DNA of 64,000 nucleotides from CBDEGU01 sp965238045 (GTDB lineage Bacteria; Acidobacteriota; Terriglobia; Bryobacterales; UBA6623). The translations under genes were made by a program, and so were the position numbers. Location: NCBI GenBank assembly GCA_965238045.1, contig CBDEGU010000012.1:186001-250000 (forward strand), read 5' to 3'. Numbering within the stretch: the first letter of the stretch is position 1; each line of letters begins with the position of its first letter. The notes beneath the pieces are model-generated. The model searched no databases and was not told the origin of the DNA. It saw only the letters and a list, made by a program, of their open reading frames with translations. Positions 27,393 through 34,994 of the stretch are shown here, one piece after another.

Positions 27393-27890
27393 ATGGAAGA
27401 GGTATCGCGGTTACAGGAGATCAGGGCGCGACTTGAGGCCAAGGTTGAGCGCTTGTCACGGCAGTACGGGGAAGCTAAAAAGCAGCACGAATCAGTTGTG
27501 ACCGCCCTGGAACTATTGGCTGATCCATCCACAAAAGGTTTCAGGGAGAGCGAAATCAGAATCGAGATCGGCGAAGTTCAAGGCAAGACCCTGAAACAGG
27601 CGTTGCTCTATGTCGCGGAAAAGTGCGGCGGGACCTTGAAGGTAACGCCTGCCAGAAAGTTTCTGATTGACGCCGATGTTGTCCGAAATGGTCAATCTGG
27701 CTCGAACAGAATCAACACTGCATTGATGGAGATGGCCGAGTTCGAGCGCATCAGACGTGGTAAGTATCGCCTTGTTGACGAGTCCAAGTCGTCTGAGAAG
27801 AAGCCCCGGTTCAACTTTCGTGATGATATTGATGAAATGGACGAGCAGTCGGAATACGAAAAAATCATGCGCAAAGAGTCCTCAACCTAG
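27393..27890 (+). CDS. Passenger protein of the IS1595-like element (coiled coil plus possible winged helix)
   Basis: A 165-residue protein with a very good ribosome site (aaggaggtaggt before ATG). Residues about 5-45 form a charged coiled coil (LQEIRARLEAKVERLSRQY). Residues about 65-130 (LKQALLYVAEKCGGTLKVTP through FERIRRGKYRLV) look like a winged helix-turn-helix. The C-terminus is acidic (FRDDIDEMDEQSEYEKIM). It has no transposase features and is probably DNA-binding. Not recognised by name. Confidence 0.75.
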   Translation: MEEVSRLQEIRARLEAKVERLSRQYGEAKKQHESVVTALELLADPSTKGFRESEIRIEIGEVQGKTLKQALLYVAEKCGGTLKVTPARKFLIDADVVRNGQSGSNRINTALMEMAEFERIRRGKYRLVDESKSSEKKPRFNFRDDIDEMDEQSEYEKIMRKESST

Positions 27891-28809
27891 GCTACTAGGT
27901 CTCAGTATAGTAGTGTCTCGTGGCATTTGTTGTCAAGTAGGCTTTATAATCCCCTTAAAAATACCGCCTAAGGCTTTTCCTTTTGCGCCCACTTTCAGGG
28001 GGTTACTCTTTCTACCGAAGTCGCGGTAGAACACTTTGCCTTCTTGCTTGAATGCTTCTAAGATTTCTGGAACCTTTTTTATCCCTCCCAGAGCCGAGAT
28101 TCCGCATGCAGAGTAGACAAGCTCATCGGAGGGCCCTAAACCGGCGGAAAACAAACCTCCCGTCAGCGCCTCAAGCCCCGGATCCACTCCCTTAACGTCT
28201 TTCCATCCCTGAAAGCACTCTTTCCATAAATCAATACAAGACTTAACACAGGCTGGTGGCCGCTTATACTCAATGCATTTCTCGACATTGCAGCGACAAA
28301 CCCCGTCGCCCATCCAACAACGGCCGGTGCAAATCTTCTCTCCCTTGGAGTTATGTTCACTGCAGTGTACCGTACCCTCGCGGTCGCGTATCCTACATCC
28401 ATCACCGACATAGTTTTGAGCCTTGACTGCGGGGTTCAGCAGCCCTACTAACAGGGAGAAGAGCAAGGCCCAGCGCCTTGCCGCAGGGCTCCGGCAGTGG
28501 CCGAGGATTCTGAGAGCTGAAGCCGTGCTGTAATGAGTCATAATGAGGAACCCTCCTGGTGGTTGGCGGCTCGTCGGACCGCTCAGGGCTCATTGAGCCT
28601 TCATGTACAGCCTGATTCTAGCCTCTTTTCGTCTCCTACACTCTACCATCCCCAGACGGCTGCTGGTGTCCTGTCGCCTTCCCCCCTTAATCGCGACGCT
28701 TCCACAGCCGACTCTTCCCTAAGTTCTTTATTTCCTGTACGATGCCCGTGTAAGATTGCGGCAGTTTGTCGCGATCCTTGAGGATTTACGGCAGCCGCAC
28801 AACACCTCT

Positions 28810-29337
28810 ATGCGCTACCAGTACAAACGCGAACCTCTTACCGGAGATGAAGCAACCCGCTTGGCCAACGCCTGCAACCCCCACGAAGAGAAACTCGTCG
28901 TCTGGACCCTTCTTGACACGGGACTCCGGGTCTCCGAGCTGGCCAACCTCAAACGAGCTAATCTCGACTGGCAGACTCACCGCCTGATGATCTACGGCAA
29001 GGGCGGACCTTTCGGCAGCAAATCCAAGCGCCGGGCGATTCCTTTGAGTGCCCGCATCCAGCCCCTCATCGAGGGCTACTTTGCATTACACGAAACCTTC
29101 CGCTTCAGTACCCGCGCCATCCGGCGCATGCTGAAGCGTCTTACTAACCGCGCCCGTATCAGCCGCACCGTCTCCCCTCACGTGCTGAGGCACACCTTTG
29201 CCGTCACGGCAATCCAGAAAGGGATCTCCCTGCCGGCGCTGCAGCGCCTGCTGGGCCATGACACGCTCCAGACGACTGAAATCTACCTCAACCTCTCGCC
29301 CGAGCACGTTGTCGAAGAGTTCCAGCAGAAGTGGTGA
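28810..29337 (+). CDS. Short tyrosine recombinase (catalytic domain only)
   Basis: A 175-residue protein from ATG 28810 (MRYQYKREPLTGDEATRLA). All catalytic residues of tyrosine recombinases are visible: Arg in TGLRVSEL, Lys in GKGGPFGSKSKRR, HxxR in HVLRHTF, His in LLGHDTLQTT and Tyr in TEIYLNLS. The usual N-terminal core-binding (SAM-like) domain is missing, so it is a minimal or truncated XerC/D-type enzyme. Small stand-alone versions of this kind exist in other phyla. It is divergent from the IS-split gene and may mark an old integration site. A TTG at 28756 is an unlikely earlier start. Confidence 0.88.
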   Translation: MRYQYKREPLTGDEATRLANACNPHEEKLVVWTLLDTGLRVSELANLKRANLDWQTHRLMIYGKGGPFGSKSKRRAIPLSARIQPLIEGYFALHETFRFSTRAIRRMLKRLTNRARISRTVSPHVLRHTFAVTAIQKGISLPALQRLLGHDTLQTTEIYLNLSPEHVVEEFQQKW

Positions 29338-29371
29338 CTGCTGTCATGAAGCGCCAGCCTGGGTTTTAACC

Positions 29372-29391
29372 GACCGCCCTTTTGGGCGGTC
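29372..29391 (+). terminator. Terminator-like hairpin after the recombinase
   Basis: GACCGCCC-TTTT-GGGCGGTC: a perfect 8-bp stem about 35 bases after the stop, followed by a T/C-rich stretch (cttcgttccctttttcctt). Confidence 0.6.
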
Positions 29392-29576
29392 CTTCGTTCC
29401 CTTTTTCCTTAGGGCCCTCAGCTGGGCAGCGACCGCTGAGCATAGCTGTCGGGAAGATACCTTTCTCGCCAGCTAACGGTCCTCCTGAGGCCCTCCTCGG
29501 CGTGGCCGGAAGAACTGAAAACCGCTCGTCTCTTCTGATAAAGTAGATCTGTCTTCAATCGCCCCTTCGTGTGCGG

Positions 29577-29927
29577 ATGTGGATGATGCTGCTGGTCGCG
29601 GCGAATCTTGTGGCCCCTCTTTTCTTTCTGGAGCGTCAGGAGGCGCAGCTCGTCGTCGTCGCGCTGGCGGCGTCGTTGGTGTTGATGACCGTCCTGACGC
29701 GACTTGCCGGATTTACGCGCCTGCTCGGCGCGGGCCATGTCTTCTGGCTTCCGTTGATCGCATGGCTGTGGAGCCGTCTCGATCAGATTCCAATGGACGA
29801 CGGATTCGGGGTCTGGGTTCGGGCGCTGATTGTCCTGAATTCGGTCTCGCTCTTGATCGATGCAGTCGAAGTCATCCGTTATGCCGCCGGCGACCGTGAA
29901 GAGACGGTGGAGATCCCGGCTACTTAA
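29577..29927 (+). CDS. Small membrane protein, unknown function
   Basis: A 116-residue protein from ATG 29577 (GTG 29571 is also possible). It has about four hydrophobic segments: MLLVAANLVAPLFFL, LVVVALAASLVLMTVL, HVFWLPLIAWLWSRL and WVRALIVLNSVSLLIDA. Similar small membrane proteins ending near 'DAVEVIRY.AGDR' occur in several phyla, but no function is known to me. It lies 30 bp upstream of the MITE-containing gene and may be co-transcribed with it. Confidence 0.75.
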   Translation: MWMMLLVAANLVAPLFFLERQEAQLVVVALAASLVLMTVLTRLAGFTRLLGAGHVFWLPLIAWLWSRLDQIPMDDGFGVWVRALIVLNSVSLLIDAVEVIRYAAGDREETVEIPAT

Positions 29928-29957
29928 ATCCCAAACAACGAGTTGGAGGAAAAGAAG

Positions 29958-30461
29958 ATGTCTCTTTACGGAATCTATGGCAGCCACAGCGTCGAAGCGT
30001 GTCCTGCCAACAATCTGGAGAACGCCAAGAAGCAGGCCCGCATTTCTCACCACCTGACGACCGAAGCACATGACAGGCCCGCCACTACTTCGTTGCGCTT
30101 GCTTGCCGTGCTCAACGTACTGTCAAGTACGCCTGCGCGCGTCAAGCGGCGCGCGCCTCGTACTGACGCGCCTCTCACGCACTTCGCTTCGCCACGTGAT
30201 GAGAAAAGCGGGCTGGTATCGTTCGCGGCAAGCGACCCCGCGCCGCTTCTGGCCAAGTACCGCATCGGCAAGGTTCTCGGTCAGTACCACTCGGCCTTCG
30301 AACACACGTTCGTTTGGGTCGTGGAGGCGGAAGATCCGCATCTGATCGAAGGGTTCGCTCTCGAATCTGGGCTGGCGTCGTTCAACAACCTCAAGATCGT
30401 GCCACTCAAAACGTTGAGCGACGGGGTCATTCCCCTAGTTAAGAGAGCCCATGGCCTTTGA
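29958..30461 (+). CDS. Conserved small protein with an in-frame 60-codon MITE insertion
   Basis: A 167-residue reading frame from ATG 29958, with GGAGG about ten bases upstream. The first 26 residues (MSLYGIYGSHSVEACPANNL...) and the last about 80 (LLAKYRIGKVLGQYHSAFEH, FVWVVEAEDPHLIEGFALES) read as one small cytosolic protein with a dimeric alpha-beta barrel look. Between them, 60 codons come from the MITE at 30037-30212 plus its target duplication. Without it the protein would be 107 residues. The frame is preserved and stop-free across the insertion. Whether the protein still folds is unknown. The function of the family is not known to me. Confidence 0.7.
   Translation: MSLYGIYGSHSVEACPANNLENAKKQARISHHLTTEAHDRPATTSLRLLAVLNVLSSTPARVKRRAPRTDAPLTHFASPRDEKSGLVSFAASDPAPLLAKYRIGKVLGQYHSAFEHTFVWVVEAEDPHLIEGFALESGLASFNNLKIVPLKTLSDGVIPLVKRAHGL
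30037..30212. mobile_element. 176-bp MITE, copy 2, inside a coding sequence
   Basis: Begins cccgcatttctcaccacc and ends gatgagaaaagcggg. It has the same length as copy 1 (15826-16001) and about 92% identity. The flanks are cagg (30033-30036) and ctgg (30213-30216), so the 4-bp target duplication has one mismatch. It adds residues such as ISHHLTTEAHDRPA to the host protein. Confidence 0.85.
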
Positions 30462-30808
30462 TGCGGGCCGGGGCCGGCACAGCGGCCCCGTCGCAGGGAC
30501 TTGGTGGGCGGGCGCGGGGGCGGTGGGGCTGGCTGCGGCTTGCGGGTGGATGCTGTTGTGAGGGCGTCGCTTAGCTGGTTTGTTATCTCGTGAGCTGGGT
30601 ATGGGGAACCGGGGCCTCCGATTCCCCGGCTGACTCGATCATGCCCCCATTCGGCTGGATCCGCTATGCTTTTTCGGTCACCCGCAACACGTCCCTAATT
30701 TCTTGGCCTCGCCTCAGGGGTCCACTCCAGGCCGTCCCCGATCTCCGCGATCTCCCCGGCTTGCTTGAGCGGTTTGGGATGCTACGATCATGGTACAGGA
30801 GATCAATC

Positions 30809-30982
30809 ATGTACTACGGAATTCTGGCTGGTGGGCGGGTCCACGACATGGAGTGTGATCCGAGGGAAATTGATGATAGATGCGAGGAACTCGATGGCGT
30901 ACTGATAACCCAGGCTGAGACTATCGAGCTTTACCGGGAGCGAAGAGCAAAAGACCCGAACGGCAAACCGACTTGGGTCTAG
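30809..30982 (+). CDS. Small hypothetical protein
   Basis: A 57-residue protein starting MYYGILAGGRVHDMECDPRE, with AGGAG eight bases upstream of the ATG. It is acidic and has no membrane segment. The frame is open upstream to 30590, but the ribosome site supports this shorter start. The region 30462-30808 before it shows nothing recognisable. Confidence 0.55.
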   Translation: MYYGILAGGRVHDMECDPREIDDRCEELDGVLITQAETIELYRERRAKDPNGKPTWV

Positions 30983-31166
30983 CTCAAACTCAGACACTAC
31001 CCTCATTTTCGACGAGCAGTTGCGCATGTGGACGTAGCTTCCGTTCGATTTGTGCTGCTTCAATCTTGAATAACGCGTCGGCGATCAAGCGCGTCCGGTA
31101 CCCCCTCCGCCCAGTTCTCAATGGCGCGGATCTCGACCGGCTCGATCTCCTCGACGGGTTCGACGA

Positions 31167-32129
31167 TCAGGAACGTTTGCCCGCCCGCACCGAGCCGTTG
31201 CGAGTAGGCAGTACGTACTCCCGAGAGTACTCGTAGCCGTACCGTTGCCTAAAGACCCACGCCGCGTCGAGTGCTCCCAGAGTGGGGGCCAGGTCAACGC
31301 GGAGTTCAGGATAGCGACGCTCCTGCTTCGCGATAAACTCCTCCCATCCAGGATCGGAACCGAGAAACCTCGGATTACGCAAGTCTAACCAGCCATTCTT
31401 CAGCTGGACTTTGAACTTGCGCCACGTCGAGTCGTCAATGACTGCCACGGCTATGCGAGGGCGATCGAATCGCCCCAGCTGCTTCGCAGCCTGATACAAA
31501 CGAAAGAGAAGGTAGTTGATACCGCTATACGCGGAGCTTCCTCCCCAGGAAGGCCCGCTCGCTATGCTGTTGAGAATCCGTGTAAAGTCGCCGTCTTGGG
31601 TGCCGATGAACTTCACCTCAAAGGCCGTGACGCAGCCGGAAGGATCCCTGGCTTCTATGTCCGGACCCTGTTGAAGAGCATCGAGGGCGGTGATCGTCCA
31701 ATCGTGCGCTTCGAGCCACTCTGCACACTGCAACTCGACGATTCGGCCAGTGAAGATTCTGGACTTTTGGTGGCGTTCTAAAGCATCGTCGTAGTACATC
31801 CAGCGCTCTGGCAGGTCTTTCACGTATTGGAGCCGCAAGTCGGCACGAACTTCGCTGTCCTTGATGAGATACCGATGGATTGGGTGCGTCAACTGTTTCA
31901 GGTGGCCGCGCTTCAGAGCCAGCAGCAGCATCGAGCAGTGGAATGCAGCGGCGTCCGGCTTCCCATGCCAGGCTTTGAACTTAGGCCAGACCTCGACCGG
32001 CAGTAACACAGAATGGAGGGCCGTACATTCCGACCTGATCGTATCGAGAGCAGCGAGGGCAGCGGCCGTCGTCTCGTAGCCATCGACGGGAGCAGTCATG
32101 CAGCGACATAGACTGTTGAGCATGCCCAT
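31167..32129 (-). CDS. Orphan protein with a PD-(D/E)XK nuclease-like motif
   Basis: A 320-residue protein from ATG 32129 (TTG at 32150 and ATG at 32099 are alternatives). The middle part shows the PD-(D/E)XK pattern: a conserved Glu in GRIVELQCAEWLEAHDW (about residue 133), Asp in LQQGPDIEARDPSG (about residue 160) and E-x-K in AFEVKFIGTQDGD (about residue 172). The N-terminal part is helical (LLLALKRGHLKQLTHPIHRY). This fold occurs in restriction and repair nucleases. No methylase or helicase partner is next to it. Family not recognised, so nuclease activity is inference. Confidence 0.6.
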   Translation of the reverse strand: MGMLNSLCRCMTAPVDGYETTAAALAALDTIRSECTALHSVLLPVEVWPKFKAWHGKPDAAAFHCSMLLLALKRGHLKQLTHPIHRYLIKDSEVRADLRLQYVKDLPERWMYYDDALERHQKSRIFTGRIVELQCAEWLEAHDWTITALDALQQGPDIEARDPSGCVTAFEVKFIGTQDGDFTRILNSIASGPSWGGSSAYSGINYLLFRLYQAAKQLGRFDRPRIAVAVIDDSTWRKFKVQLKNGWLDLRNPRFLGSDPGWEEFIAKQERRYPELRVDLAPTLGALDAAWVFRQRYGYEYSREYVLPTRNGSVRAGKRS

Positions 32130-32227
32130 CCTACTGCCGCAAGCGCCCAATTCTGGTTTAGGCTGGCTGCGTATCCCCCGGCCCGCCGGTCCCGGTGCTT
32201 GGCTTGGTGCCTCGGGCAGGGTTACTT

Positions 32228-33455
32228 CTACCGGTCTTTCAACTCATCCCACGTCTTCGGCTCCCACTCGCGGGCCAACCGTTGGGCTTCGGCGATCTGC
32301 TGAGGAGTCATCCTTGCGGCGATACGTTCACGGGCGTCGGCATATTTTTCTTGATCATCTCCGGTGGCACGGGAAACCGCCAGATTTACCCACTTGTGCG
32401 CCTGGACGTAGTTCCGCAGAACACGCCCACGGCCGTCATGGTACATCGAGCCGAGGTTGAACTGGGCGCTGGCATTACCCTGCTCGGCGGCGAGCCGGAA
32501 CCACTTGACGGCCTCAGTGTAGTTCTGCGGAATCCCCTGGCCGTTGTTGTACCTCATACCGAGGCTGTTCTGGGTGCTGGCGTCCCCCTGCTCGCTGCTC
32601 GGCGGCGAGCCGGTACCACTTGGCAGCTTCGGCGTAGTCCTGCGGAACGCCTTGGCCGTAGCTATACATCGCGCCGAGGTTGCTCTGGGCGGCGGCATTA
32701 CCCTGCTCGGCGGCGAGCCGATACCACCTAACGGCCTCTTCGTAGTCCTGCGGCACGCCCTGGCCTGTGTCGTACTTCGCCCCGAGGTTGCTCTGGGCGT
32801 CGGCATAACGCTGCTTGGCGGCGAGCCGGTACCACTTGACGGCTTCGGCGTAGTCCTGCGGCACGCCTAGGCCCTTGTCGTGCCTCACGCCGAGGTGGTA
32901 TTGAGCGGCGGCATTACCCTGCTCGGCGGCGAACCGGTACCACTTGACGGCTTCGGCGTAGTCCAGCGGAACGCCTTGGCCGTTGTCGTACATCGAGCCG
33001 AGGTTGAACAGGGCGCTGGCGTTACCCTGCTCGGCGGCCAGCCGGAACCACTTGACGGCCTCAGTGTAGTCCTGCGGAATGCCTTGGCCGTTGTCGTACC
33101 TCATGCCGAGGCTGTTCTGGGCGATGGCGTTACCCTGTTCAGCGGCGAGCCGATACCACTCTACGGCCTCGCCCTGGTCCTGCGGCACACCCCAGCCCCT
33201 GTCGTACATCACGCCGAGGTGGTATTGAGCGGCCGCATTACCCTGCTCGGCGGCGAGCCGGAACCACTTGACGGCCTCAGTGTAGTCCTGCGGCACACCT
33301 AGGCCCTTGGTGTACGTCACGCCGAGGTTGTGCTGGGCGAAGGCATCCCCCTGCTCGGCGGATCGAATGAGATCGTCTAGTGCCGACCTTCCCTGCTCCT
33401 GGCCCCACGCCGTTAGCGAGCAAAGCAAACAGACAACCGCGAGCGGGAACTTCAT
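32228..33455 (-). pseudogene. Exported Sel1-repeat protein broken by a 7-bp duplication
   Basis: Starts at ATG 33455 with a signal peptide (MKFPLAVVCLLCSLTAWG). Nine Sel1-like repeats of about 36 residues follow, with the pattern AEQGNAxAQxxLGxMYxxG. Seven are in the first frame; after the duplicated ctgctcg (32588-32594 and 32595-32601) the frame shifts, and the last two repeats and the C-terminus (ending WEPKTWDELKDR) are in another frame. Deleting one copy of the 7-mer rejoins the gene. Sel1 proteins are scaffolds for protein-protein contact. The near-identical 108-bp repeat units may also confuse assembly. Confidence 0.88.
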
Positions 33456-33947
33456 GACGACGATTCTACACCGAATGCGAACGGGCGCGCTATCGAAAGT
33501 GGAGAGCGGCCGAACAACCCGCTGCGCTGCGAACGGTCTACGAATTTGTCCGACGCGCTGGGCCGGCGCCCCGGTGGCCAGGCCCATAACGGAAACCGGA
33601 CGGAAACAGCCTCAATTATGACGCCTGAGACGCGTGCAGAGCTAGCGTGACCGGGGATTTCTTCGGGGGCCGACCGGGGGGACGCAGGCTCAGATCGTTC
33701 CTGGTCTCGGCTTCCAGTTCGCTGGAATGGCGCGGTATGTTGCCTACGTCAGTTGTCCAGATAGCTAATTTGGACAAGAGTGGGCTACGCCGTGCTCGGT
33801 GAATGCGCAGGGGGCCGTTCGGCGACCGCCCCTGCCTTTTGCTCTTGCAATTTGCAATAGCAAAGCCTGGTTCTCCTGACGGCTCAATTGAAACATGAAG
33901 TCTCAGGAAAGCGGCTACGGGGTGGCGGCTGGCTTATAATCTAACCG
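33456..33947. other. 490 bp without a recognisable gene
   Basis: No frame has family features. An imperfect inverted repeat lies near 33838-33868 (cttttgctc ... tagcaaag around ttgcaatttgcaa). The stretch ends at the second IS1595 copy. Confidence 0.5.
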
Positions 33948-34984
33948 GATGGGTATTTACTTGACTCAGGTGACCCCAAGATGTAGGATCTTGGGCGATG
34001 GAAGATTATCCCCGGAATTTGGCCGAGTTCGAGGCGCGTTTCGCTAGCGAGCAGGCCTGTCGGGAGTATCTGTGTCAACTCCGCTGGCCGGAGGGTTTTC
34101 GTTGTCCGCGATGCGGGCATGACAAAACCTGGGCGGTGCGCACGGTGCTGCTGCAGTGTGCAAGCTGCGGGCATCAAGCTTCGGCGACAGCAGGCACAAT
34201 CTTTCAAGACACCCGCAAGCCGCTCCAGAGTTGGTTTCGAGCAATGTGGTGGCTCACCAGCCAGAAGAACGGGGCGAGTGCATTGGGATTGCAGCGGGTG
34301 TTGGGCCTGGGCAGCTACAAGACGGCCTGGACTTGGTTGCACAAGCTTCGGCGCGCTATGGTGCGGCCCGGACGTGATCGCCTCAGCGGGCGCGTTGAGG
34401 TTGACGAGACTTACTTAGGAGCCCTGGAGGAGGGCGTGCGGGGCCGCCAAACCGACGCGAAAGCGCTGATTGTAGTAGCGGCCGAGGAAGATGGCGCCGG
34501 CATCGGACGAGTTCGGATGCGCACGATTCCGAACGCCTCTGGGGACAGCTTGATGGCCTTCGTCGGCGAGTCGGTCGAACCCGGCAGCGTGGTCCACACG
34601 GACGGCTGGCTGGGATACGAGCCACTCGAAAGCGACGGCTATCGCCACGAGGTGAGCTACCTGGACGGGCAACCGGCACGAGCCTCTCAACTGCTCCCCC
34701 GCGTGCATCGCGTGGTGTCGTTACTGAAGCGTTGGATACTGGGTACGCATCAAGGAGCCGTCAGCCACGAGCATCTCGACTACTACCTCGACGAATTCAC
34801 CTTCCGCTTCAACCGCCGCAAGTCCAGAAGCCGAGGCAAGCTCTTCTACCGCCTGGTTCAGCAGGCCGTCGCCGTCCAACCGGCGCCCTACAAGTCGCTG
34901 GTCGGAGGCACCGCAACACGCGCTACGGACAACCACAACATGTAGGGGCCATTTCAAAATACCTGAGTCAAGTGAATACCCATC
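33948..34984 (+). mobile_element. IS1595-family insertion sequence, copy 2
   Basis: 1037 bp, with the same 24-bp ends as copy 1 and an 8-bp target duplication TCTAACCG (33940-33947 and 34985-34992). It lacks five bases present in copy 1 near the right end. Its right border is ten bases from the start codon of the sulfatase gene. Confidence 0.95.
33998..34945 (+). CDS. IS1595-family transposase (ISXO2-like), copy 2
   Basis: 315 residues, identical to the protein at 24882-25829: zinc ribbon (CPRCGHDKTW ... CASCGHQ), then the DDE domain with VEVDETYLGALEEG and VVHTDGWLGYEPL. The identity shows recent transposition within this genome. Confidence 0.95.
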   Translation: MEDYPRNLAEFEARFASEQACREYLCQLRWPEGFRCPRCGHDKTWAVRTVLLQCASCGHQASATAGTIFQDTRKPLQSWFRAMWWLTSQKNGASALGLQRVLGLGSYKTAWTWLHKLRRAMVRPGRDRLSGRVEVDETYLGALEEGVRGRQTDAKALIVVAAEEDGAGIGRVRMRTIPNASGDSLMAFVGESVEPGSVVHTDGWLGYEPLESDGYRHEVSYLDGQPARASQLLPRVHRVVSLLKRWILGTHQGAVSHEHLDYYLDEFTFRFNRRKSRSRGKLFYRLVQQAVAVQPAPYKSLVGGTATRATDNHNM

Positions 34985-34994
34985 TCTAACCGAT

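Larger units (their letters stand above)
25956..27954 (+). mobile_element. IS1595-like element with a tRNA-like sequence and a passenger gene
   Basis: 1999 bp with 25-bp perfect terminal inverted repeats beginning ggggattataaagcctac (25956-25980 and 27930-27954) and an 8-bp target duplication TTAAAAAT (25948-25955 and 27955-27962). It carries a transposase, a tRNA-like sequence (27220-27294) and one unrelated gene (27393-27890). Some IS1595-group elements are known to carry passenger genes. Confidence 0.93.
24756..28541 (-). pseudogene. Secreted Cys-rich protein gene split by two IS1595-family insertions
   Basis: The gene starts at ATG 28541 with an AGGAGG about 10 bases upstream. It has a signal peptide (RRWALLFSLLVGLLNPAVKA) and a Cys-rich mature region with about a dozen Cys (for example CRIRDREGTVHC, CTGRCWMGDGVCRCNVEKC). 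At 27955 the frame is cut by an IS1595 element (25956-27954). It resumes at 25947-25874 (DCLRYGGAAAWGKLLGCNAG), is cut again by a second IS1595 element (24832-25873), and resumes at 24823 to end IATQCEAKPFEKSCEPP...MPSP at stop 24756-24758. Removing both elements and one copy of each 8-bp target duplication restores 242 codons plus stop with no other lesion. Function unknown. The remaining 5' piece could still give a 202-residue protein ending in element-derived residues. Confidence 0.9.

Noticed and set aside
30590..30808. Upstream extension of the small protein at 30809
   Set aside because: The extension has no coding features, and a clear AGGAG site supports the shorter start.
32228..33455. 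CRISPR-like array, because of regular 108-bp repeats
   Set aside because: The period equals 36 codons and the translation is Sel1 repeats. No CRISPR array or cas gene was seen in the window.
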